A DNA stretch of 64,000 bases from Leptodontidium sp. MPI-SDFR-AT-0119 (taxonomy: Eukaryota; Ascomycota; Leotiomycetes; Helotiales; Leptodontidiaceae): positions 558,001 through 622,000 of the forward strand of contig JAHLEZ010000002.1 in assembly GCA_020726505.1 (NCBI GenBank). The letters run 5' to 3'. Under the pieces are notes generated by a model. The model was given only the letters and a program-made list of their open reading frames with translations, was not told the origin of the DNA and did no database searches. Shown here piece after piece: positions 1-8,940 of this stretch. Both the position numbers and the translations under genes were made by a program. The first letter of the stretch is position 1. Each line of letters begins with the position of its first letter.

Positions 1-314
1 TTCTTAAGATTATTGAAGGCACATTCGTAAGACGGATTCTTTACGAGGAGGCGGACGCACCGAATATAACATTTACGGTAGGCGAGGTCGAGCGCTCTTA
101 TAGGAATTAGTATAGGCACTGTTTTCAGTTAGTACACCGTTTCTCTACCGAACTATCTCTAAAGAGTATATTTACTTTTGGCTTGTCTATTTGATTTAAT
201 ATAGTCTTCTTAGAAGTGTCAGTTTTTGAGTTATATCAAGCGAATTCAAGAGATCAGAAAGTAATATACGTATAGTAGTTATATATGTGTTTACTAAAGA
301 GACTCTAAACCTTT
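1..314. other. AT-rich decayed sequence left of the foldback element
   Basis: No intact gene is visible. Reading the + strand from position 3 gives a long translatable stretch (IIEGTFVRRILYEEADAP and onward to about 275) interrupted only by TAG and TGA codons. That is what a RIP-decayed coding sequence looks like. I do not recognise the family. It may be the remains of another transposon. Confidence 0.35.
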
Positions 315-319
315 AAGAG
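315..319 (+). repeat. Target site duplication AAGAG (left)
   Basis: AAGAG lies immediately outside the left terminus of the foldback element. The same five bases follow its right terminus at 2771-2775. A direct 5-bp flank on an otherwise inverted structure is best explained as a target-site duplication made on insertion. Confidence 0.65.
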
Positions 320-464
320 TGTCGGAACAATCACGTGCTCGCTTACCGAGCATATAAGGGAGGTCGGTTGGCCTGGCCAACCTTCCCTCCCTTCGTACAA
401 TTCAAGAGGCATTTTTATGATCATTTTGAGCTGTACCACTTTACCTGAGCCTAGTCTCCCGACA
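320..464 (+). repeat. 145-bp LTR-like module, copy 1
   Basis: The module starts TGTCGG and ends CCGACA, so it has the TG...CA form and short terminal inverted repeat of an integrase substrate such as a solo LTR. Other copies are at 1705-1849 and 2027-2171 (same strand) and 2626-2770 (reverse). No individual copy has its own target duplication; only the whole foldback element does. Confidence 0.6.
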
Positions 465-919
465 TTCATGAATAGTCAATATGGCTATACATTAACTAGG
501 TATCTAGAAGAGATAGGTCGTACGAATCTGGCGCTTATCCTTCGTGGAGAAATCGGCTTCGTACGAACTTATGCTAAGGGGTATTTTAGGAGATAATTCG
601 TATGAGTCTGGCGCTTATCCTTCGTGGAGAAATCGGCCTCGTGCGAAGTATACCTTAGGATATTCGAGGGTTTTGGGGAAGTACAGACTCACTAGTCGAA
701 CCGCTGTATCGAGAGTACGGCTCCTGAACCTACGTCCATCACGTCTTTTATCGAGATCTCCTTCTTCGCGAAGAAGTCATACGGACTAGGAAATCTTTGG
801 ACGAATAAGCTGGTACCTTACTACTACGACAATTGCGACTTCCTCTACGTCGTACGGAGCTGGTACCTTACTACCACGACAATTACGACTTCTTTTAAGT
901 CGTACGAGCTCTGCACCCT
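320..919 (+). repeat. Foldback element, left inverted arm (600 bp)
   Basis: Base t320 pairs with a2770 and t919 pairs with a2171; the next inner bases no longer pair. Inside the arm a segment beginning TCTGGCGCTTATCCTTCG occurs twice, at 527 and 607. The arm opens with a 145-bp module that has TG and CA ends (320-464). An 81-codon open frame at 544-789 recurs mirrored in the other arm and has no recognisable domain. Confidence 0.85.
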
Positions 920-1216
920 CCGTACGAGACGCCACCCCTCGTACGATACAAACAACACTCCTCCCTTTGCGAGCTCTTCGCTGAGCTCTGCACCCTCCGT
1001 ACGAGACGCCACCCCTCGTACAATACAAAACAACACTCCTCCCTTTGCGAGCTCTTCGCTGAGCTCTGCACCCTCCGTACGAGACGCCACCCCTCGTACA
1101 ATACAAAACAACACTCCTCCCTTTGCGAGCTCTTCGCTGAGCTCTGCACCCTCCGTACGAGACGCCACCCCTCGTACGATACAAACAACCCTCCTCCTCT
1201 CTCGAGCTCTTCGCTG
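906..1216. repeat. 77/78-bp tandem repeat, about four units
   Basis: The segment beginning GAGCTCTGCACCCTCCGTAC recurs at 906, 983, 1061 and 1139. Because 78 is a multiple of three, the array reads open in more than one minus-strand frame as a 26-residue repeat. I treat this as a coincidence of repeat length, not as a protein. Confidence 0.85.
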
Positions 1217-1432
1217 AGTACTCGACTTCTCCTTCTTCTCGTACGAAGCCGTCACCCTTCGTACGACCAGCTTACGGAGCTGGTACCTTACTACCACGAC
1301 AATTACGACTTCTTCTAAGTCGTACGAGCTGGCACCTTTCTGCCACGACAATTGCGATAATACTCCCTCCCGATCGCATAAAGCTAGCACCTTACTGCTG
1401 AAACAACTGCGACACTTGGCCAAGTGTCGTAC

Positions 1433-1501
1433 GGAGCTGACACCTTTACTGTCGCGGAGCTGACACCTTTACTGTCGCGGAGCTGACACCTTTACTGTCT
1501 C
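1433..1501. repeat. Three 23-bp tandem units
   Basis: Units beginning GGAGCTGACACCTTTACTG start at 1433, 1456 and 1479. The upstream stretch 1260-1400 holds diverged relatives (AGCTGGTACCTTACT, AGCTGGCACC). Confidence 0.8.
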
Positions 1502-1704
1502 GATAACTCGGGCTCGTTTCATATCTGAGGGAAGAACGCTTTACTTAGGATAAAGGCTATACTTGGGAAGAGGACGCTTCACTTGAGGAAGGCATATGCG
1601 GGCTTGTTTTTTTTCCTTGATTTATTCGTACGAAGCCGTAAAGAAGGGCTAAGCTGGTGGATTGATTGTTCCGTATAATCTAATGACAAGAGAAAGATTG
1701 CCAG

Positions 1705-1849
1705 TGTCGGAACAATCACGTGCTCGCTTACCGAGCATATAAGGGAGGTCGGTTGGCCTGGCCAACCTTCCCTCCCTTCGTACAATTCAAGAGGCATTTT
1801 TATGATCATTTTGAGCTGTACCACTTTACCTGAGCCTAGTCTCCCGACA
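1705..1849 (+). repeat. 145-bp LTR-like module, copy 2
   Basis: This is the same TGTCGG...CCGACA module as at 320-464. It forms the 3' part of the first 322-bp tandem unit. Confidence 0.6.
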
Positions 1850-2026
1850 AGGGAAGAACGCTTTACTTAGGATAAAGGCTATACTTGGGAAGAGGACGCT
1901 TCACTTGAGGAAGGCATATGCGGGCTTGTTTTTTTTCCTTGATTTATTCGTACGAAGCCGTAAAGAAGGGCTAAGCTGGTGGATTGATTGTTCCGTATAA
2001 TCTAATGACAAGAGAAAGATTGCCAG

Positions 2027-2171
2027 TGTCGGAACAATCACGTGCTCGCTTACCGAGCATATAAGGGAGGTCGGTTGGCCTGGCCAACCTTCCCTCCCTT
2101 CGTACAATTCAAGAGGCATTTTTATGATCATTTTGAGCTGTACCACTTTACCTGAGCCTAGTCTCCCGACA
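2027..2171 (+). repeat. 145-bp LTR-like module, copy 3
   Basis: This is the same module, lying exactly 322 bp after copy 2. Its last base is the first base of the right inverted arm. Confidence 0.6.
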
Positions 2172-2770
2172 GGGTGCAGAGCTCGTACGACTTAAAAGAA
2201 GTCGTAATTGTCGTGGTAGTAAGGTACCAGCTCCGTACGACGTAGAGGAAGTCGCAATTGTCGTAGTAGTAAGGTACCAGCTTATTCGTCCAAAGATTTC
2301 CTAGTCCGTATGACTTCTTCGCGAAGAAGGAGATCTCGATAAAAGACGTGATGGACGTAGGTTCAGGAGCCGTACTCTCGATACAGCGGTTCGACTAGTG
2401 AGTCTGTACTTCCCCAAAACCCTCGAATATCCTAAGGTATACTTCGCACGAGGCCGATTTCTCCACGAAGGATAAGCGCCAGACTCATACGAATTATCTC
2501 CTAAAATACCCCTTAGCATAAGTTCGTACGAAGCCGATTTCTCCACGAAGGATAAGCGCCAGATTCGTACGACCTATCTCTTCTAGATACCTAGTTAATG
2601 TATAGCCATATTGACTATTCATGAATGTCGGGAGACTAGGCTCAGGTAAAGTGGTACAGCTCAAAATGATCATAAAAATGCCTCTTGAATTGTACGAAGG
2701 GAGGGAAGGTTGGCCAGGCCAACCGACCTCCCTTATATGCTCGGTAAGCGAGCACGTGATTGTTCCGACA
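2171..2770 (-). repeat. Foldback element, right inverted arm (600 bp)
   Basis: This is the reverse complement of 320-919 without indels. It ends with the inverted 145-bp module (2626-2770). Identity this high over 600 bp means the arms have not diverged since they formed, and that RIP, which acts on duplicates of this size, has not touched them. Confidence 0.85.
2626..2770 (-). repeat. 145-bp LTR-like module, copy 4 (inverted)
   Basis: This is the reverse-oriented copy that forms the right terminus of the foldback element. It is immediately followed by the AAGAG duplication. Confidence 0.6.
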
Positions 2771-2775
2771 AAGAG
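2771..2775 (+). repeat. Target site duplication AAGAG (right)
   Basis: This is the direct partner of 315-319, immediately after the right terminus of the foldback element. Confidence 0.65.
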
Positions 2776-3229
2776 AAAGCGACATATATATATCTATCAC
2801 GTTATATAATACTAAGGGTTCCTATTGTTACTAGTTCTCGCTTAACCTCGCTACTACGCCTTACTATATTCGGACCCCTTTCGGGGCACTTTTAGGACAC
2901 TGTCGGGCCAGAATTAGACGTTATTAGATACTCTATTATTTTATTTGTTATTTCTTATATATTACTCGTTGTTTACTTTTACGTGTATTAGAAATAGTTT
3001 TTCTAAAGGAAGTTTTGCTTGTGTTAGTCTATAAGTCCCTATATAAGTATACTTCGGTCTAGAAAAGTAAGTGCAGGTCAAAGTTAGGGGTCAGGGCTTA
3101 GCCGGACTGGTTTCGGTGGAGATTTAGTAGGGTTTCGTAGTATATAGTCTAGCTCTCCTCGCACTCTCTTAGAAAATACATAGAATTTTGAACTATACAT
3201 TTATTACTCTGTCGCTATACTCACATTAG
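2776..3229. other. AT-rich spacer between foldback element and Fot1 relic
   Basis: Only AT-rich sequence with TATA runs is visible. It probably includes the 3' end of the neighbouring transposon, but I could not pair terminal inverted repeats with the other side. Confidence 0.4.
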
Positions 3230-4640
3230 AATATATTCACACATGCGGCGTAGTACATAAACCGGTACTGCACCGACAATCCGCGTCTAATAGCTATATG
3301 CCGATACGCCTAAAGGCTAACTAAATCGTCTCTTTCTTAAAGGTTTTGGCTCTAATCTAGTGAAGGCATTAAAGAAAGGTGTATTTAGTAAAGGAGTTAT
3401 AGCCGTCTCTAATTTTATTTTCAATTGCTCGGCCATGTTAGTGCTTTTTAGACTAGAAACAAGTAACGTCGAGTAGTTATGTGGCATGTGTTAAGTGAGC
3501 AATTAAATAGAAAGGTATAATCTTTAATTACTTACACTTAGAGATAAACTCGTAGGTTATATGACTACTATAATTATTAAATATCAAGAGACGCTAAGGG
3601 CCATGTTAGCGGCCTTTAGTTTGTTAATCAAAGTGTTAAAGTTACTCTAATACGAGCTCGTCACTTAAGTACCCCTTTTTACTACAAGAGATCTTTGTGC
3701 CTAGTAGTAAGTTGTTATTAAATATCTTCTTAAGGTAGACAGCCCCTGGCATAATGATATAACAATTAATGGCGTAGTTAGCGGCAGAGATACACTTAAT
3801 GATTGACATAGACTCGCGGTCGACAAGGTCACGGGTGAAAACCTAGAAATAGTTAATATACACTTAGTTATTAAAATAAGCGGTTTTTTTAGTAGTAAAA
3901 CGTACCTTTTAGATGTTCTTGTACGTAATAACCGTTGTATTACTAATACACCCGACCCTAAAGCTAATTTCGTCTATATTAAAGATATCTTTTTAATATA
4001 TTAAGTATTTAGTTATCACTATAACTAACTTCTTAAAGTAACTAATAATCTCTTTAATCGTCATATAATCTTTACACTTTTAGTCTATTAAAGTAGTCCG
4101 TAAAGTATAATATCGGCTAGTAACGTCTATTTTATCTACTTATCTTCTAGCCTAATTCTACCTAATTCGCTAGAATATCTCTATAAAAAGACTTAATATT
4201 ATAGTTACAGCGGGTAACAATTATATTATATCTCATAGGAAAGCCTCTCTCAATAATAGTATTAATATATTATATTAAAGACGCCTCTTGAGCCTCATTT
4301 AATTTCTTATTATAACCCCTATTCTCAATTAACGTCTTTAAACTATTACTTTTCTTGTAACGACTATTTAACGTAAAGTAATTAACTCTACAGAAAACGC
4401 TAGTAGCGATACGTAGACTAGTAATATCGATATCCTCTAAGTTCTTATATGCCGCTAAAGTAGCCTAAATTCTAGCCTCCTAACTTATATAAGCGGGGGT
4501 CTTATATTTAGGTATCTTCTGTATACGAGTAATCTTAGTATCTAAAGGAAACTTCTTTTTGCCCTTCTTAGACCTTTTATACTTGATTTAAGGCGTAGAT
4601 TTAGCTATAGTAGGCGTAGTTCGTAGTCTAGATTAAATCG
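3230..4640 (-). mobile_element. RIP-decayed Fot1/pogo (Tc1/mariner superfamily) transposase
   Basis: One minus-strand frame reads through the region as a recognisable Fot1-type transposase broken only by stop codons at positions expected for Trp or Gln. From the 5' end there is a basic N-terminus, then a helix-turn-helix/CENP-B-like part (KKLNEAQEASLI, then ERGFPMRY). Next comes the catalytic region (SDELVLE, then HFD, QTKGR, and LIFNNYSSHITYEFI where the family has LILDGHGSHxTxEFI). The downstream block is KIIPFYLIAHLTH, and the tail holds ENKIRDGYNSFTKYTFL. The catalytic Asp is now Asn. Trp/Gln to stop and Asp/Gly to Asn are G-to-A or C-to-T changes, the RIP signature. The copy is certainly inactive. 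Terminal repeats were not located. Confidence 0.85.
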
Positions 4641-5230
4641 TGTATGTGTGAGTAAGATAAATCGCGTTTTTACGTGTTAGTGAGATATCTAGACGCGATT
4701 TATACCCCTGTCAATAAACTGCGGGACGTCCCGAGGTGCTAAGACCTGCTAACTCTATACTAAAAACCCATATTTAAATTAAGACAACGTATTACTAATT
4801 AGCCCTAGCCCTAATTCACTAGTGTGATAATTATACTTTCGACTACGGCGCATTTTTCTATGAAAAAATCAAGTCAAACGGACTAGAATTAGGGTTTTAA
4901 AGTAATTAAACAGGCTGAAAAGGCTATGTCGAAGTTACTAGTATGTCGAAGTTGGTGGTTCCGACCTGCTGGCGCAAGTCGGTAATTTTCCAAAAAAAGT
5001 CAGGAAACCGACGAGTACCAAGACTGCGTTATGGGGTGAGTGAAATAGGGAAAAATCGCGGTTATTCGCCTTATAGGGCCTTATGGGGGGGGGGGGGGTT
5101 ATATAAGAAGTCCCCCCATAGGTGAGTGAAGATTTTTGCCCCCTACCCAGAGGGATTCGTGAGGCCTCACAGGGAATTAAGGAATGAGGGGAGGGGGAGG
5201 GAATAATCACGTGTTAACTACTTTATTTAT
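4641..5230. other. Low-complexity flank with poly-G run
   Basis: This stretch contains a run of about 14 G near 5084-5098, purine-rich sequence, and CACGTG near 5208 in a context slightly like the foldback terminus. A lone CCCTAGCCCTAA at about 4802 is not a telomere array. No gene is visible. Confidence 0.4.
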
Positions 5231-7675
5231 TAATACTTTACTAATACTTTATCATCCCGGATCTTGAATACAAGCGACAGTCACAGGTTGCCTGAAAAAG
5301 TACCTTGATATTTTGAGACAAGGACATTAGCAGAGGCTTATGAAAGAATAAGAACTGTAATCTAGCGCTACTTTGCTTTGAGATAGATGTTTGTCCAACT
5401 ATTTACAATTCCACAATTCAAGCCGCTTCATCCAATTAATTGGCAAGCGATCGAGATACTCCAATTTTGATATAAGCTATGTTAGTGACTTCTCCAACCG
5501 GGCGGTCCCAAAAAGTCGCCCTCTTCTCGGTCTTCCACGCACCAACTCCGCAGCACAAGCGGTTAAAGGGTCACATGCATCAAGGACTTAGTGAACACCA
5601 ATATCTCTGTCCGCGATATAATCGAAAATCAATACCGTCATTGATTGAATGCTCAATTTGCACACGTATTACCGTTCAACAAAACTTAGCGAGCGCTGGG
5701 ATCGATGGAGTTGATGGAGTTGACGTGCCTCAAAAGGTTTCGAAAGGAAGATTCTGAATTTGGCCCAGAAGCATATCGAGTCACTGAATCGAGCGAAAGG
5801 AGACCTCGAAGTTGAAAATCTGCAACTTTTACCCTGTGTGGAAAGATCGAAGGGGTTGTGGAAGAGGGACTGTCTTAATCAGCCAAACAGCCACGCTGAC
5901 ACCACTGGCAGCAACCTATCTCGCACCTATTCCAGCGTCACTGTCGACAATTGCCTTCACATACCCTACAACGTCCACCTTTATCCCTCCACCTCAACCA
6001 CACTCTCCAAGCCACTAAGAAACTCTGGTCAATCCCATTTATTGAAGAAGATCCATGCAATCAGTATTGAGCAGTAGCGGCGGATCAAGTAGGAGTGAGC
6101 CTGGAACAGATGAGCCCTCGCTAGGGATGATGCTGAATGTGAGTAGTTGCTGGAGAAGGAATAGGCTAACGTGTAGACCCCGTTCGTTGTACATTGCCGA
6201 AAATATCTGGACGAAGTGAGAGGTGAGTCGGATGAGAGGAAGCAGATGCTCTGCTTTGATGGTCCTGTTGAAGTTGAAATGCTATCGGTGAAGATTAACT
6301 CCTCAAGGTTTATAGCACCCTGTTGGCTATTATTCTAATCCAACGTTCATTGCTGCTTAATCCTACTTGGCACGCTTGCCGTAGCAACCTAGATTGAATC
6401 AATTAAATAATATCCTGTGCTTAAGTATTGTGAAATCCTAATATACTAAGCGGTATCCTTTTGCTTCTGCTTTTTGTAGATTTATAGCCAGATGGCGCTT
6501 GGTTAAGCTCTTTATGCGCTCATGATTTGGCAGATTGCTCGTTTGTCTTGCTGTATAGCTTATTGAGCTTTATGCTTGAGGTATCGACCTTCCATAGCGA
6601 GACGCTCTCGCGCCTTCCACCCCAAAGACATCCAGCCTGTCCTCTCTACTAGCGCAATTGCCAATCCATCCGGAATCGCGTGCTATTTACTACTTGCGAG
6701 AGGAACACATTTGCCACTGCTGTTCCGGTCCTTCCGATGGAAATTGAAATACGTCCTATATTCTATCCCTTTGTTGTTTTCCTGTTCGGTGAATCGTCAC
6801 TCTCGAAGCGAGACGAGCTAGAAGTCGCCTGGGCTGTAGCATAGCAGTCACTATTATTGAAAAAAAGAATAACGTGGGAATCGATTTAACCCTGAAAATC
6901 GTCTTTCTGGAGGAGGTCGTTTTGTCGATGAGCAGGTCAGTTATTGTGGAAGTAGATGCTGTAGAAGTGGAGTAAAAGACCAGATTCAAAACGTGAGCAA
7001 AAATCGGATGATGTCTACGAGGAGGTTGTGACAGAGGGGTAAGATATCGGACTGTGAAGTAGAATCAGGAGTTTGAACGAGGGGTAAATTGTAAGGCTGG
7101 AATTGAAACCAGTGGATGGATTGAAATGCAAAACTACACCCAAAGAGATCGCCAAAATCGAGCCAAAAGGCACTACGGTGTCTGATTGGTCAATCAAAAA
7201 CCTGCTTGGGTCGTAGATCAGAGATGTTTGGAGGCTCGAATACTCCTCCATCGACTTTTAACAGGTGTTATAGGGATTATTCAGTATCTAACGATACCTC
7301 TGAATTCAGGTTATCTAACGGCAATATTAGCATCCAATTAACTAATAATTTAGTCGTAGAATTTGGATCATTTGTTCTCGCGGAGTGGAGTTGGAGAGTT
7401 GTGAAGTTGGGTAGAGTCACGTGACCATCATACTTTCTCATTTATCCGAAAACTAAAGATGACACCTGCTGGCGATGCGTCTAGTCCTACTGACCAAAGG
7501 CGTGCCTAACTTGGGACCAACAGCAGATACAAGACAAAGTCGAGATCATAGAGTCCTGCGGGCGCTTAAATTTCACGACTTCCCGTTAGCGCGGCCGCGG
7601 CTACCCGCTTTAGTGGCAACCTATCATTCAACGTGCAGCACAGTAAAGCATTACAGTGGATTAACTACGGCCACA
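5231..7675. other. Gene-poor stretch
   Basis: Several short open frames exist (for example 5479-5757 and 6576-6821), but none shows a domain, a consistent splice structure or a usable start. I see nothing that I would call a gene. The last 200 bases probably hold the promoter of the kinase gene at 7676. Confidence 0.4.
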
Positions 7676-8580
7676 ATGTCTTCTGACACTAGAGAGGCAA
7701 GTCATTGGCATTTCCTGCTCCATCCTGTCTCTAACAAGAAACTCTTTGAACGTAGGATGATCCAGATGTGACTAATGCGGAAAAAACTACGCTCACCACG
7801 AACGTCGAACAGTGCGTCAGGGAATCGAAGGGCGACTTCATAGCTGGCGGAGCATCAGGGATAGTGGAACGATTGCTATCTGGCGACATTGTCAAATCAC
7901 CATGGCCTGGAGCTCACGCTGACGAGAGTCGTAGAGACTTGACAGTCGAGAGCCATATATACAAGAGACTAGGCAGCCATCCCCGACTCATACAGATTAT
8001 CGCATGGCATCCCAAAGAGTGCTCTCTTATTATGGAGTACATGCCAAATGGTTGCCTCAAAGATTACCTCCTTGCGAATAATGAGAAGGTCACAACAGCA
8101 CAGCGACTCCGTTGGGCGCAAGAGGCTGCGGAAGGCCTCCAACTGTTACATGCGGCAAATGTGATTCACTGCGATGTGGAGCCCAAGAACTTCTTGCTCG
8201 ACGCAGATCTGAGCCTCAAGATTGCCGATTTCAGCGGCTCTTCGCTCGATGGTTCAAACGCGTCAGCTTGCGCCGGGACGAGGTTTCTGCCACCCAGCTT
8301 CGATTGGCGCAGTCCACCAACGATTCAGAATGACCTATTCGGGCTAGGCTCTACGATATATACTATCATGACAGGCCGGTATCCATTCCAGGAAGTAAGT
8401 AGCCGTGAAGTTGAAAGACTATACGCAGCTCAAGACTTCCCTGATGTGACACATACTTTATGTGGAGCGGCAATCCAACGGTGCTGGCTTTTCGAAATTG
8501 GTTCTGCCCAAGAAGTGTACAATTTAATTAAAGAGAAAGGAATGAATGAACTCTGTAAGATTGTTCTTTACAGCAATTGA
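7676..8580 (+). CDS. Protein-kinase-like protein
   Basis: This predicts a single-domain Ser/Thr-kinase-like protein of 281 residues with no regulatory region. I place the start at ATG 7676. Exon 1 is 7676-7696 and exon 2 is 7756-8580, joined in frame by a 59-bp intron with a GC donor (GAG/GCAAGT), a CTAAC branch site and a TAG acceptor. Without that intron the long frame has no ATG at its beginning. Kinase landmarks are a glycine-rich loop (AGGASGIVERL, about 37-47), a candidate lysine in DIVKSPWPG, a C-helix Glu (VESHIYKRL), the catalytic loop IHCDVEPKNFLL (Asp147; HCD instead of HRD) and DFS instead of DFG (Asp165). The catalytic loop shows E-P-K where most kinases have K-P-E. It ends soon after the G/F-helix region, so it is short for the family. 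It could be active or a pseudokinase. The substrate is unknown. Confidence 0.75.
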
Positions 8581-8730
8581 TCGTTACTAATAAAAGATAG
8601 GAGCATGGCAACTCTCACTTGAAGTACAGGAATCTCAAGATTTCAAAACCCTCCAAAGTCACAAGTAGCCCTTTGCCCCTGCGAGATGAAACTGCCAATC
8701 CCCGAAACTTGTTGAGAATGAAGTTGCAGA

Positions 8731-8940
8731 CTAGTGGTTGCCGTAACCCTCGTAACCCTCGTCTACGTGCAGAGGGCATCGCGCACGGCTTGTAGTCTGG
8801 CCCATTGACTTTTCCTTCGGATTTGCACACGGTGTGCCAGAAGCTATCGCTGTGGGGCACATATTCAACACAGTGGTCGTTGTGTTGCAAGAATCGGGGC
8901 AGCCCCGGTATGTCTTTGTTGTGACCAAATTCTCGCACAT
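8731..8940 (-). CDS. Possible small Cys-rich hypothetical protein (69 aa)
   Basis: An ATG-started frame encodes 69 residues with Cys at regular spacing (GCPDSC, NMCPTAIASGTPC, RCPLHV). The Cys and His pattern resembles the small zinc-binding-like hypothetical proteins common in filamentous ascomycetes. No signal peptide is visible, so it is probably not a secreted effector. It lies 150 bp beyond the 3' end of the kinase gene, on the opposite strand. Support rests on composition and cysteine spacing only, so it could be chance. Confidence 0.35.
   Translation of the reverse strand: MCENLVTTKTYRGCPDSCNTTTTVLNMCPTAIASGTPCANPKEKSMGQTTSRARCPLHVDEGYEGYGNH

Larger units (their letters stand above)
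1528..2171. repeat. 322-bp perfect tandem duplication
   Basis: 1528-1849 and 1850-2171 appear identical base for base and directly adjoin each other. Each unit contains one 145-bp TG...CA module at its 3' end. The second unit abuts the right inverted arm, which suggests unequal exchange or replication slippage during assembly of the element. Confidence 0.85.
320..2770. mobile_element. Foldback-type element with 600-bp inverted arms, no transposase
   Basis: Two 600-bp arms (320-919 and 2171-2770) are reverse complements of each other with no indel and no mismatch that I could find by eye. The whole 2451-bp unit is bordered by the direct repeat AAGAG. The termini read TGTCGGAACAATCACGTG and its reverse complement. 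Between the arms lie a 77/78-bp tandem array (906-1216), three 23-bp units (1433-1501) and two adjacent copies of a 322-bp unit (1528-2171). No transposase-like protein is encoded; the open frames inside are by-products of the repeats. The element would therefore be non-autonomous. Alternatives are two LTR-like modules captured in opposite orientation, or a palindrome created by assembly. The matching 5-bp flanks argue against assembly error. Confidence 0.7.

Noticed and set aside
544..789. 81-codon frame repeated in both foldback arms
   Set aside because: It recurs because the arms are copies. It has no domain, and it consists largely of duplicated segments.
906..1216. Regularly spaced repeats that could suggest a CRISPR array
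   Set aside because: Units are directly adjacent without variable spacers, and the genome is eukaryotic.
786..1423. Long overlapping minus-strand open frames with a 26-residue repeat
   Set aside because: The 78-bp tandem unit is divisible by three, so several frames stay open at once. Composition and overlap show a by-product of the satellite, not a protein.
4800..4812. Telomere-like CCCTAGCCCTAA
   Set aside because: Only one or two units are present and there is no array; chance in AT-rich decayed DNA.
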